DNA from: Allomyces macrogynus ATCC 38327
Taxonomy: Eukaryota > Blastocladiomycota > Blastocladiomycetes > Blastocladiales > Blastocladiaceae
Direction of reading: 5' to 3'
Assembly (NCBI GenBank): GCA_000151295.1
Contig: GG745330.1
Location: 461,225-525,224 of the forward strand
DNA length: 64,000 nucleotides
Shown here: positions 10,832 through 21,468 of the stretch, piece by piece
Layout: each line of letters starts with the position of its first letter
How positions within the stretch are numbered: the first letter of the stretch is position 1
Translations under genes and position numbers: made by a program
The notes under the pieces: model-generated
Database searches by the model: none
Seen by the model: only the letters and a program-made list of their open reading frames with translations
Told to the model about the DNA's origin: nothing

Positions 10832-11880
10832 ATGACCGGCTCCCGTACCCCCGTGCCGACCCTGTTTGCCGTCTTCCTGCTCGTATCGACGCTGATCCAG
10901 CTTGCTGCGGCCCAAACGGGTTGGTGCTCCAATGATCAACCGGACTTGATCATGTTTATTCGCTCGGACTGAACGCTGACGGTCAATTCCCTTCCGCGTA
11001 GCGGCGCAAATCAACGCAACCGCTGTGAGGTCCGCCGCGAGCCGGTGCCCGACAGGAGAACGCGGGCGTCCCTGTCGCTGACCTATCACCTGTTCCCCGT
11101 AGCACTCGTGTCGCCTGGTGCCAACAGCAGACGGCCATGTGCAGCTCCGTGTGCGCGTTCAAAACGGTACCAACCGACTTGCGGTCGCTGACGCGACGGA
11201 CGAGCACAGACTGATCGAATTGAGCCGACGATAATAGATGACCAACGTGTGCTCGTACACGAACCTCGCGTTTGCCTGCGTCTGCACGGTTCGTTTGCCG
11301 CCCCGGAACGTATCGCACGGCGGGCATATTCGCTGACCATTGCCGCTCGGCGCGTTTTCGATACAGAACGGCACGCGCATCGACTTTTCCGACTCGGTCG
11401 ACATGACGATTCCGTACTTCTCGTGCATCACGTTCGTATCCTGGCCCTCTTTGGTCATCCAGGCGCGCGTCGTAAGACCAGCAAATCTAACTGGCCGTGA
11501 CCAATTGTAGCTACAAGTGGCAGCCGTGCGTCAACGCCTGCAGTACGTTTCCGCGGATCCGCGGTTCGACTCGCGCTTCCCCGTCCAACTCTCACACCCT
11601 TTTTGCGCACCGTATAGTGCCGAGCGACCAGAAGTGCGTCGACGCGTGTAACACAGCCTATGTGTGCGGCAGAGTCAAGGCCGACCCGACTAAGACGGTA
11701 ATTGCCGGGACCGACTCGACGACGTCGACAGTCACAGCGACCAACAAGGCCGTGATCACGAACAACTCAGGCACGGTGAACGCTCTTGGCAACGATGCCG
11801 TGGCGCGCGCTTTGGTTGCGGGCGAGGCGGGCGTCGTTGCTGTCATGGCCGCGGCCGCGGTCGCCGTGGCCGGTCTTTGA
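10832..11880 (+). CDS. Small secreted cysteine-rich protein, probably GPI-anchored (DUF7707-like)
   Basis: Seven exons: 10832-10919, 11002-11029, 11103-11166, 11238-11288, 11367-11431, 11511-11542 and 11618-11880; every junction is GT..AG and in phase, 196 aa. Two internal exons are only 28 and 32 nt. The first exon encodes a signal peptide (PTLFAVFLLVSTLIQLAAAQ). The mature part is Cys-rich: AWCQQQTAMCSSVCAF, NVCSYTNLAFACVCTNGT, IPYFSCITYKWQPCVNAC, SDQKCVDACNTAYVC. This order (WC..Q...C...C, then LxFxCxC, then IPxFxC......C...C) resembles a family of small fungal extracellular proteins I know as DUF7707. The C-terminus is Ser/Thr-rich and then hydrophobic (GVVAVMAAAAVAVAGL), typical of a GPI-attachment signal. 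Likely a cell-wall or surface protein; function unknown. Donors gttggt and gttcgt are unusual, so exact junctions need cDNA. Confidence 0.78.
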
Positions 11881-11886
11881 GGTAGA

Positions 11887-11902
11887 GGGGGGGGGGGGGG
11901 GG
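11887..11902. repeat. Poly(G)16 tract
   Basis: Run of 16 G beginning 7 bp after the stop codon of the small secreted protein; in the mRNA it would lie at the start of the 3' UTR. Confidence 0.9.
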
Positions 11903-12398
11903 AGGTGATGATACCCATTCATGGACGGCAGCGTGGTGTGCCTTCTTGGGCCGTCGGAAGACTCGGTGATACGGTGGAGAGACTAAGGTTTAGCGCACGT
12001 AGGCGCAAGGAATAGATAAACGTCTTGCATTTAGAGATTTGGAGATGCTGCCATATTTTTGTGCTCTTGGACCAGGCATCGGTGCACGAGGGCGCAACTG
12101 TTTGAGGAGCGCGGTCCACGTCATTCATTCATGGCAGGTCTTCCTCGGCGGCTGTTACGGAGCCGTCGCGTTGGGTGTCGACACCATCCTGACTGGCCCA
12201 GCGACGGCCCGCAATCGCATGGCACAGGTTGCAAGATCTTTTTGGACCCGCTGATCCGATATACTGCCAGTTTTGTGCCTCAACCACGACTGCACCGTCC
12301 AGGGACCAAGCCAAGGCCAGCGTGGCAGACGATAGCCAAGTCGCTTCTCTTTCGTTGAAGCAACCCCGACACGTGTCTGCCGATCACATCAATTCGCC
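11903..12398. other. Intergenic upstream of PSF1
   Basis: About 500 bp, somewhat AT-richer near 11990-12060. It presumably contains the PSF1 promoter. No further gene recognised. Confidence 0.4.
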
Positions 12399-13034
12399 AT
12401 GTACGGCGACGAGGCCCTCAAGCTCGTACGCGAAGCCAAGCGCGCACAAGCCGCGGCCGGCAGCACGCTGTCCGTCTACAACGAGACAGTCGTGCGCAAC
12501 GTAATTAAGGAGCTGCAAATTCTCGCCGACGAGCAGTCGCGCGTCGTTGCCGTGATCCAGCACGCCGTCGACGAAGACCCCTACAACGAGACCGACGACG
12601 TCATGGCCGCAGCGCCTGCCGCATACCGCGCGCAGTTTCTCCTGCACCATGCGGGCATCGAACGCAACAAGCGGTGCCTGCTCGCCTACCACGCCGCACG
12701 GATCGACAAGGTGCGCGCATTGACGTGGGAGCTCGGCGGGGCCGGGTTGCCCCCGGACGTGGCGCGCCGGTGCTCGCCAGCCGAGGCGCGGTTCGCGGAA
12801 AAGTATGCCGAGCTGCTCACGTCGTTCAAGGGTGTGCACGGCTCGATCGACTTGACGGCTGCGCCAGTTCCGCCAAAGGAGCTCTACATTTGCGTGCGCG
12901 TCGTCAAGGACTGCGGCGAGATTTTCACCGAGACGGGCCAGAGCTTGGTGCTCAAGGCCAACACGCAGCATTTTGTGCGTCGCACCGACGTGGAGAGGTT
13001 GATTACCCAAGGCTATCTCGTCCACGTCGAGTGA
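12399..13034 (+). CDS. PSF1: GINS complex subunit Psf1
   Basis: Single exon, 211 aa, the normal length for Psf1. The N-terminus MYGDEALKLVREAKRAQ is the hallmark of the family, followed by LSVYNETVVRNVIKELQ and, in the A-domain helix bundle, LHHAGIERNKRCLLAYHAARIDKV (a conserved R-N-KRC-LAYH segment). The small C-terminal B domain, which docks the GINS tetramer to Cdc45 and polymerase epsilon, is visible as PPKELYICVRVVKDCGEI to LITQGYLVHVE. With Sld5, Psf2 and Psf3 it forms the CMG helicase with Mcm2-7 and Cdc45 at the replication fork. The start is the first ATG of the frame and fits the family start exactly. Confidence 0.95.
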   Translation: MYGDEALKLVREAKRAQAAAGSTLSVYNETVVRNVIKELQILADEQSRVVAVIQHAVDEDPYNETDDVMAAAPAAYRAQFLLHHAGIERNKRCLLAYHAARIDKVRALTWELGGAGLPPDVARRCSPAEARFAEKYAELLTSFKGVHGSIDLTAAPVPPKELYICVRVVKDCGEIFTETGQSLVLKANTQHFVRRTDVERLITQGYLVHVE

Positions 13035-13269
13035 GCACCCGTGTGCAGCAGACAGGTCGTGATTGGCCGTCACTGCATTGCCCAACGAGGGTGGGCGGGC
13101 CGTCTTTGTCGGGGCGTCTTCCAATGTATATATCAAGAAATCACATCTTTGGGCCGTGAACGATCAATGACGGGTTGGTGTTTTGCAATCGAGCCGCTTT
13201 CCAATGTACCAGCCACATCTCAAAGTCGGCTTGCCTCTCCACCAGTCCATACTTCCACCAGTCCATACT

Positions 13270-16200
13270 TCACGACGCGGCCCCCGAACACCGCGCAAGC
13301 CGCGGGTCTGCGCGCAACTTGCGATCGAGTGCTAAGTACTGCTCGGGCGCGGCCTCTTTGTGCTTGGCGAGCCGCTTTTCGAGCACGTGGATGCGGAACA
13401 GCGACTCGCTACATGACTGCACGTACTCTTCGGTCTCCTGCGGCGTCATGCCTTCGGCATTTTTCGAGTACTGCTGCTGTCGCCGCTGGTAGGCGGTTGT
13501 CTCCTCCTCGTACCGCCGCTGAATAATGGCAGCCTTTTCGACGAGCCGCTCCTTCATGGCCTTGAGACACGCGTCGCGCACGGTCAATGCCTCGTCGCGC
13601 GTGAGCGCGCTCGGGTTGCCGACATTGAGCAGGAACGGCGACAGGTAGTCGACCGAGGCTTCCTTGGAAGCCTCCTCGGCTTGCTTCTGGTTCTCTTTTT
13701 CGAGCTCGCTGGCCACGTCCTGATCAATGCGAAGACGATGTGGTGGTGAGGCCGACGGTCCAGGATGCGCTTGAGAATTTAAAACAAGCGCACCGTCTTG
13801 TTGCGGATCGTGTCAAAGAGCGAGACGACGAGCTGGATGCTTCTCTCTTCGGTTTGGCGGGACTGTTCGGAAAGAGACGGAGTGAGCGCGAGAAATCCGG
13901 AGTCACCACCAATCAACGAATCAAAACGCGCACCATGAGAATTTCCTTGACTTCGCGATCCGACGCCTTGACGGCATGCAAGCACGCCTGCTCGGCCTTG
14001 AGCAGCTCGCACAGTTTCGCGTAAAGGTGCTGCTTCTTCAAGACCGTGGGCGTGAGCCGCGTCTCAAATGCGGTCGTCAAGTCCATGAACGACGTCTTCT
14101 GCTCGGTCGACGGCTTGCGGAACTCGCGCCACGCCGGAATCAAACACCCGGAGTCCGTGTGATATACGACGCGAATCTTCTCGTCGCGCACCAAAAACGA
14201 CCGCTTGTAAATATCGCGGTCCTCGGCCAACCCCGGCGGCGCCATGGCCGGGGGCATAAACGGGTCCACGACGTCCTCGGTCGGGTCCCGCTCCGGCGGC
14301 CCGGGTCGACGCGCGTACTTTTCCGTCATTTTGACAATCGTCACAGCGCCAGAGCGCGCATCGGCTGCGGCCGCGTCGTCGCCCGGCGCGCCCAACTCGT
14401 CGTCGGCATCGACGGCGAGCTCGTGCGTGACACTGCGATACACGAGCCGGTCCTCGCGGTCCTCGAACCGGTCAATGATTTTGCGGGCAGACTCTTGCCG
14501 GTCATAAAGCCCATCGGCGCGCGCGCCGCGGAAAAACCGCATGCGCACCGTGTGCCCGTGCTCCATGACGTGTTCCTGCAACGCGTGCGCACGGCCGCGC
14601 TCGAAAAATTCGTGCAAGAGACCACGTGACGGGATGCGAGTGCGCTTGGCGAGCTTGTCTTTCCTGTTGGCGAACTTCTCGTGCAGCTCGCCAGTCACGC
14701 CGCGCGCCGGGTCCGAAAAGATGGTGAGCCGCGCGACCATGCCGTCGGGTCGGTGGTAGGTGGCAAAGATTTCGAGCTTGACGTTGCGCCATGTCATGAC
14801 CTTGGACCCGGAAGGGCACCGCGAGTCGAATTGCGCGGGCGAGAGGTCGAGTTTCGCGACCCAGGACGGCGGTAGGTCGAAGAGTTCCGAGTCGCCGTCG
14901 CCCGCGTCGCCGTCATCTTCCTCCTCTTCTGCGCCAGCGGGTGCGGACCCGGGCGCGCCTGATGCGACGGGATTCGTCGACGAGCCGCCGGCGCCCGTGC
15001 CGTTGGCGCTCGCGGCGAGCAACGGCTGTGGGTTTTGCAGAAAGACAAACTCCCACTTGGTCGTGTCGGCCAGGTCAAATGAAATACCCTGCGTTGAAAA
15101 CATTGGTCAGTTTTTGTGTCGAGTGTTGGAACGACACACAAATCAGAACGTGCCATCAACCCGTTCGAGCACTTTTGCATGTTGACCCAGTAGTTGGTGG
15201 AGCTGAAGACGCTTTCGACGCCCAGGTACTTGGGGTCGTTGAGACTGTAAATCTTGCCCGTGCTCGCCTCTAATCGGGCGGAGAAGCTGAGTTTTAAGTA
15301 CTGCAATGGATGAGCGCGAAAATACGGCACGTACCGATGAAAAAAGCCTCGGCAATGTCGCGCTTGCCGGGCAGCACGAGAACCCACGCGTGAATGCGCA
15401 GTCCCGCCATTTCGTCATCGTGTTCATTGGCTTCGAGCTACAACAGTGAAAGTACATACTCGTGAGAACGTGGCTGACTCTTTTGAGCCCAGGTAGATCG
15501 TGTACCTGCGTCTGCATCTGCTCGCGCTTGGCCTGCTCGAGCTTCTTGGCCTCGGCCTCCTTCTTTGCCTCCATGACCGCCAAAAACCTGGAGTTCAGCG
15601 GCTGCTTGGATTTCACCTTGTACTTGCCCTCGGCGGCGGCCGACGGAGTCGACTCGTCAGGTCGCGTCGTCGGTGCAGCTGTTGCCGCCGCCGTGTCATC
15701 GTGTCCCGGGTCAGTCGCGGGCGCCGGCACGTCAAACTCCCACTCCTTCATGAGCCGCTGTATGTCGGTGTCGACGTGCGTCTCGTCCATGAGCGTGATT
15801 TGCCGCGCGGCGTAGCCCGACACGACGAGTGCCTCGAACCCGACGCCGCGCAGTAGCGAGCAGAGCAAAACCGACATGTCGAACGCGTTGCCCGACTGCA
15901 TGGCGAGCGTGTGCGTCGGCGACGCGAGTTTGGTGGGCTGAGTCGGGAACACGTCGCGTCAGTTTTTTGTTCCACGCTCGCTCAATATCCGACCACGTCA
16001 GCAAAGCGCGCGACAAGAAGTACAAACCAGCTCAAACGGCGGATCCAAGGGCTCATATGCGACGTAATCGGCGACGAACCGCGCGCACGACCGGTACCCA
16101 TAGAGGTCCTTGAGCCCGAGCTGCGACGGCCGAATCGTCGTGCAGACGCATTTCTTGACGCCAAACTCGTTTTCGGGCGTCAAGAATAGATCCTTGCGGT

Positions 16201-16603
16201 GCGGGAAGAGCGTCTGGTACTGGCGCCGGAAATTGTCGACATAGTGCAGTGCGCGGTCCTCCTTGGCCGAGTTGGACCAGTACGACGCTGGCAACTTGAT
16301 CTTGTCGAGCAGTTCGCGCCGCTTGAGCTCGCGCCGCTGCTGAACCGCGTCGAGATGCTGCTGCTCGTGTCGATCTGCGTCATTGGCGTCGTCAGCGAGC
16401 AGCGGTGACGTTGCTAAAAGAATTGCGTCGTCGCTATCGTCTCCACCGCCGACGAGGGTCGCAGGGGCAGGATCGACGCTGTTTGCGGCCGCGGACCCGG
16501 ACGCAAGCGGGTCGCCCAGCGCGGTGCCGTCGGCAACAGATGGTGCAGTATCGGGTCCGGCCAACGTTGCAGGCAGCTGCGCGTCGACAGCGTCGGAAAG
16601 CAT
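13270..16603 (-). CDS. DRC7: Dynein regulatory complex subunit 7 (DRC7/CCDC135), flagellar axoneme
   Basis: Seven exons on the minus strand: 16603-16028, 15937-15506, 15437-15335, 15269-15136, 15088-13934, 13862-13794 and 13719-13270; 972 aa against about 870 in human. Family landmarks in order: KLPASYWSNSAKEDRALHY; CVCTTIRPSQLGLKDLYG; a transglutaminase-like segment MQSGNAFDMSVLLCSLLRGVG; LVLPGKRDIAEAFFIEASTGK; YWVNMQKCSN; DLPPSWVAKLDLSPAQF with SRCPSGSKV; RMRFFRGARADGLYDR; IQLVVSLFDTIRNK; SVDYLSPFLLNVGN; FRIHVLEKRLAKHKE; YLALDRKLRADPRL. The residue spacing around EIL...SLFDT and FFIEAS..GKIYS equals that of human DRC7, which supports the splice choices. DRC7 is part of the nexin link that regulates ciliary dynein. 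The start at 16603 is chosen over an upstream ATG at 16741 on composition only. The exon 4-5 intron is just 47 nt and is the weakest junction. Confidence 0.92.
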
Positions 16604-17149
16604 CGTGTCGGCGTCAGTCGTCAAGGCCGGCAAGGACAGTGCTGTAGAGCTGTGCCGAGCTCGAAGCCTGCCTCGCCTCCGCCCAGCCAAGCCTGGTGGG
16701 TCGACCCAGCCACTTCGCTCCAGTCGCAGTCGCACGCGCAAACAACGGTGGGGCGCTGACCCACGTCAGTTTCGGGATATTTCTCCCACTCCGGTCTGCC
16801 CCTCCAGCTGGAAAAAAGAAGCGTTGAACGTGGACAGCGAAGGATTTCTCTGTTGCAGACGGCCTGCAGAGATTAGCTCTGCAGAACTTGGTGAGAACTC
16901 GAACTCAAGTGTGCTTCGATCTGCAGAGAACAACGGGGCATGTTGAATACGTCAATGAGGCTTCTCCTTCCGTCTGACCACGTCAGTTGCACTGTATTAG
17001 AGCGACGTGCTCCTTCTGCATCTCTGTTGTGTCCGTTGCCAGCATCACGCATGCACCGTTCTCTTATTCAACCGGCTCGCTAGCCGGCGCCCTTTTGCGC
17101 CGTCCTAGCCCCCCGATGACCAGCTCAACACCCGCCCACCCCGCACCCC
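16604..17149. promoter_or_regulatory. Divergent intergenic region (DRC7 / MYND gene)
   Basis: About 545 bp between the two outward-facing starts. It contains both promoters, and part of it may be a DRC7 N-terminal extension if the ATG at 16741 is used. No other gene seen. Confidence 0.4.
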
Positions 17150-18598
17150 ATGCGCCATCTCTTGCGCGAACTAACGCAGACCTCTGTCCGAGCTGTTCCA
17201 ATCTTGAACCCTCGGGAGTATACCGAGACAGCTCTCGACCCGAGGTCCCCGACCCCACTGCTCAACAACAGCCGAACTCTTGCCACATTTCCCTCGGCAG
17301 CGCCACGGCAGCAGTACCAAGTCGCCCGGACTTCATTCGAACGGCTGCTCGACCTGGCCCATGCCACGCTCCCGTACAGTTTCCGCAATACGAGCCTGCC
17401 CGACCCGCTCCCCGACCCGTTGCCGCCCGCCAATCCCAAGACATTTGCCGAGGAGCAGCATCTGGCCCGCATGGCGCTGTTGTGGAAGGACACGTTTTGC
17501 AGTATCGCCAATCTCGTTCTCTCAGGCAACGACGCCGTCCTCATCCTCGCCGCGCGAAAGGGCGTCGTCTATCTGGTCGTTGCGCAGCTCCACAACGTCG
17601 TCAACCGCGTCAGCCAGCTGTTTGTGGCTGGGAAGCGCGAGGACGGCCAGGCACTGCTGTCGCTCGACTCGGACGCGTTCCTCTCGCTCAAGATGCTCGT
17701 CGTTCTCGGCCAGCACCCGGCGGTGCGTCAGTACCTGCGCAAGCCCCTCTCGAGCAGCTCGCCGATTTGCCCGTTTGCGCTGGTCGAGTGGCTGTTTCCC
17801 GCAATTGCGACGCCGCAAGTCAAGGAGGCCGCGACGCGCGTCATGGCCCTTTCGCTCAATGTCGTGCCTGCCGGTGTTTCTGTCCCGCCCGCTCCCGCAC
17901 CGAAGCCGGAAAATGCCGCTCCCGGCGCGCAAGCTGCGACTCCACCGACCCTAAGGTACTGTGCGAATTTGGCCTGCCAAAAACACGAGTCGACCGACGT
18001 GCCGTTTTCGCGGTGCAGTCGGTGCAAGAAAACGTGGTACTGCTCGCGCCAGTGCCAAGTCGCAGCGTGGAAGGCGGGGCACCGCTTGTGGTGCGTGCAC
18101 TTGGCCGAGATCGAGGATCCTTCTCCGCAGTCGGCCAACACAGGCAATGCGCCCGCCGGTGCCGACCAAGCAGCAGCAGGAAATGCAACGCCACAGACGC
18201 AAGGAACTACCGCGGAGCAGGCAAGGGCAGCAGCAGCAGCACCAACTGCTGCGCCCACGCAACCTGCCGTTCTGGCCACGGGTACCGCACGCCCGTCTCC
18301 GGCCGCACCTAACCTCTCTACGATCGCGACTGCGGCCGCGTCCGCTGCTACGCCGGCTGATGCGGCCGTGCCGCGTCCGGGATTCACTGCCGTCGCGGGT
18401 GCGCCGTACCCGATGCCGGTGGCGGCGGGGGCGATTGACTCGGGCATGGCCAACACGACGGGTCGCGGCGGGCCGGTTCGCGGTCGGCAGCAACAGCAGC
18501 AGCATCAGCAGCAAGGTGTCACCAGCGCGGCGCGAAGAACAATGGGAACAGACCATTCTACTGACGAGGACGACGAATCTCCGTCGTCGGTGTTGTGA
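17150..18598 (+). CDS. MUB1: MYND zinc-finger protein, Mub1/SamB-like
   Basis: Single exon, 482 aa. The N-terminal ~230 residues are helical and repeat-like (MALLWKDTFCSIANLVLSGN, LSLKMLVVLGQHPAV, FALVEWLFPAIATPQVKEAA). The MYND finger is at residues about 270-316: YCANLACQK, then SRCSRCKKTWYCSRQCQ and VAAWKAGHRLWC, with all eight Cys/His ligands visible. The YCANLAC and CSRQCQ..AWK.GHR.WC spacing is that of Mub1/SamB, which in yeast bridges the E3 ligase Ubr2 to Rpn4 and in Aspergillus affects morphogenesis. The C-terminal third is Ala/Pro/Gln-rich low complexity with an acidic end. The MYND call is certain; orthology to Mub1 is likely but not proven. Confidence 0.85.
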   Translation: MRHLLRELTQTSVRAVPILNPREYTETALDPRSPTPLLNNSRTLATFPSAAPRQQYQVARTSFERLLDLAHATLPYSFRNTSLPDPLPDPLPPANPKTFAEEQHLARMALLWKDTFCSIANLVLSGNDAVLILAARKGVVYLVVAQLHNVVNRVSQLFVAGKREDGQALLSLDSDAFLSLKMLVVLGQHPAVRQYLRKPLSSSSPICPFALVEWLFPAIATPQVKEAATRVMALSLNVVPAGVSVPPAPAPKPENAAPGAQAATPPTLRYCANLACQKHESTDVPFSRCSRCKKTWYCSRQCQVAAWKAGHRLWCVHLAEIEDPSPQSANTGNAPAGADQAAAGNATPQTQGTTAEQARAAAAAPTAAPTQPAVLATGTARPSPAAPNLSTIATAAASAATPADAAVPRPGFTAVAGAPYPMPVAAGAIDSGMANTTGRGGPVRGRQQQQQHQQQGVTSAARRTMGTDHSTDEDDESPSSVL

Positions 18599-19302
18599 AT
18601 GGTCGGGAAGTGACGTTATTTTGTTCATTTCAAGGTTTTTGTTGGTTGTCTTGAGCGTGACGTGCTCTTCTTTTCGATCGGTTGCTGCAGCAGGGTCTTG
18701 GAGGGTGGCCCGAAAACCCATTTCGATGCTCACTAGTTGGATCTGTGTATATTATCGAGGATTTCTTCTCGCAAAGCACGACTTGTGTCGACTGTGGTCG
18801 ATGCTTCTAGACTCGAGGGGTCCGTTTGACAGCTTCGCATTTCAGATTCGGTTCATACTCTCCCACATCGCCCGTCCGTGCCAGTTGTGACTTGCGATCA
18901 GATTTGGATGTTGATGTGTCCTTGCTGTCCAGGTAGCGGGCAGGTCTCGGCAGGTCTGGCATCAACGGGCATCAAGCATCCCTTAGCAAGCTTCTTTGCT
19001 CTCAACCATTTAATTTCTGGCTCGACTCAACACTGCAGCAACACCCAGCAACGCCAGCAGCAACCTAGGCTCCCTCGGCAGCCGCCGGAACCATCTCAAG
19101 AGCGTGGCGCTTTCCCCCGCTTTCCCCGACGGGACCGACGACGCACCACAGTGGTTGTTGACACGGCACGAGGCACGAGCGTCAGCTCTCCCTGCAACAG
19201 CCAGTCGGGACCCAGAACAACTATTGACGTATCTTGCTGCAGAACCCGACCTGAACTGTCCCGCCCAGCCAGCGCCCTCACGCGCGCTCTCCACGCTCCA
19301 TC
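18599..19302. other. Intergenic: MYND gene 3' end and aldehyde dehydrogenase promoter
   Basis: About 700 bp, relatively AT-rich to about 18860 and then CA/CG-rich. No domain-bearing frame or RNA gene recognised. Confidence 0.4.
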
Positions 19303-21239
19303 ATGTCGTCGTCCGCCATCCAGGTGGCACGGCGTATCGCACCAGCTCAGCTACGGGTCTCGCTGCAAGCCATTCCCATTCTCCCTGGCCATGCACGCAC
19401 GGCGCCGTTCACAAGCGCCGCGGATACTTGCCGGACCACGGCACGGTTCCTGTCGACGACGCGCTCTATGGCGCGCGGGCTCCGACTGTGGCCGGCGCGC
19501 CCAGCACCGCATTCTCCAACTCCGTTGCCGAACGGTGTAGCGCCAGTCCAGGGCAAGTCGACGCCGGAGCGCGAGGTCGTGGATGTTCCTGATGCCACTG
19601 AGGAGGACGTGCGCAATGCAGTCACAAGCGCGGCACAAGCGTTCGAGTCGGGGTGGGGTGCCATGGCGCCGACCGCGAGGAGGTGCGCTCCGTTATTGCG
19701 ATTGGGCCAGACCATACGCGTTGACGGCTGATGGTGAACCTGTTTCCAGGGACTACATGTTCCGCATCGGCGATGCGCTCGAAAGCAACGCCGAAGCGTT
19801 TGCTGAGCTCGAAGTGAGGCAGACCGGCAAGCTGTTTACTGATGCGGTGGGTGAGGTGCGCGAGGCTGCGTCCGCGTTCAAGTACTTCAGTGGTACGGGT
19901 TTTGCGCATGCTACCGCTGTTCTTTTGGGTGGAAACAGCGGTTGACTTCGTTTGCGATCGTAGGCTGGGCCGATAAAATCGATGGCCACCTCTACTCGAT
20001 GAGCGATGCGACCATGGACGCGACGAGCGTCTACGTGCCCAAGGGCGTGTGCGCGATCATCACGGCCTTCAACTACCCGCTGATGCTCGCGTGCTGGAAA
20101 CTGGCGCCGGCGCTCGCGGCAGGCAATGTACGTTTCGTTTGTCAAATCGGTCAGCGTTGTGATCTGGATGACGCGAACATGACTTCTAACTTGAACCATT
20201 CGCCAGACGGCCGTCATCAAGCCCTCGGAAACCACATCGCTCTCGATCCTCGCCCTGCGCGACCTGATCACCTCTGTTCTCCCGACCGATACCCCGTCCC
20301 CCGTGCATGTCGTCCCGGGCGACGCCCGCGTCGGGCAACTGCTCACGTCGCACGCCGACATTGCGCACGTCAGTTTCACGGGTTCCACACGTGTCGGCGC
20401 CCAATTGGTCGAGACCGATGCGCGCGCACAGCGGATGCGGCCGCACACGCTCGAGCTCGGCGGCAAGAACACGCTCGTGATTGATGCGAGCGCTGACCTG
20501 GATGCGGCCGTGCGCGTGGCGCTGGATGCCGGGTGGGCGAATGCCGGGCAGAATTGCTGCCAGGCGGCGCGCGTGCTCGCGCACCGTGATGTGCATGAGG
20601 AGGTGGTGGAGAAGCTCGTGGATGCAGTGGAGAAGAAGATTGGCGCCAAGCCGCCGGGGTCGCTGTATGATGGTGCGGCGAGGATGGGGATGCTCGGTAG
20701 GTTGGATCGCTTTGCGGGCTTGTTCGAGTGGACAGGGCCTGACTCGATCTTTTCTTTCTGCTGTAGCATTCGAAGCGCACGCCGACCGCGTGCGGTCCGA
20801 CATCGAAGTCGCGCTCGCGTCGGGCCTGTCGCTCGCGCACCCGCGCGACCCGAACGCGCTCTACGACGCGCACGCGCCCGAATGGGTCCCGCCCGTCCTG
20901 TTCCGCGCGGTGCCTGATGCGCACGCGATTGCACAAAACGAACTGTTTGGTCCCGTCGTCGCCGTGCTCGACCCATTCACTGATATCCAGGAAGCTGTGA
21001 CACGCGTCAACAACACGCGGTACAGCTTGGCGGCTGGGATCTTGAGCAACGACGAGGCGCGAATTCGCAAGTTTGTGCGCGACGCGCGCGCCGGGATCGT
21101 GTGGGTGAATACCTGGAACGTGAGTCCCGTGAACGTGCCGTTTGGTGGGACCGGCAGGTCGGGCATGGGCAAGGAGCTCGGGTTGCTCGGGCTCAAGGAG
21201 TTTTTGTTTGCCAAGAGCATTATTCGTGGGTACTCGTGA
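19303..21239 (+). CDS. NAD(P)+-dependent aldehyde dehydrogenase, probably mitochondrial
   Basis: Five exons: 19303-19682, 19750-19892, 19964-20127, 20207-20696 and 20767-21239; all in phase, 549 aa. It oxidises an aldehyde to the acid; the substrate cannot be told. The first ~85 residues are Arg/Ser/Ala-rich without acidic residues until after the ALDH start (RFLSTTRSMARGLRLW), which looks like a mitochondrial presequence. Core motifs: FNYPLMLACWKLAPALAAGN, VSFTGSTRVG (Rossmann), the general-base Glu in LELGGKN (about E312), the nucleophile in GQNC (about C346), NELFGPVVAVL, and WVNTWNVSPVNVPFGGTGRSG. The C-terminus KEFLFAKSIIRGYS is typical. Splice sites were chosen so that APTARR joins DYMFRIGDAL and YFSG joins WADKIDG, both conserved junction regions. 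Confidence 0.9.
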
Positions 21240-21468
21240 TGATGGTGCCCTTTTTGGACGTGCGGTTTGATGGGCTCGTGTGGGCCTTTGGAAACGGATT
21301 TGTTTGTACAGTAACTGAACGAATGGCTGAGCGAGGAAAGGGGACGGGGCGGACGCGACACAGTCTTGCCAGGACAGGAAATCCACGATTTTCGACAAGC
21401 TGTATTTCCAAGGACACTCGACACATAAAGACGAAAACAAACCGACCAACGAACCAACACACCGCCCA

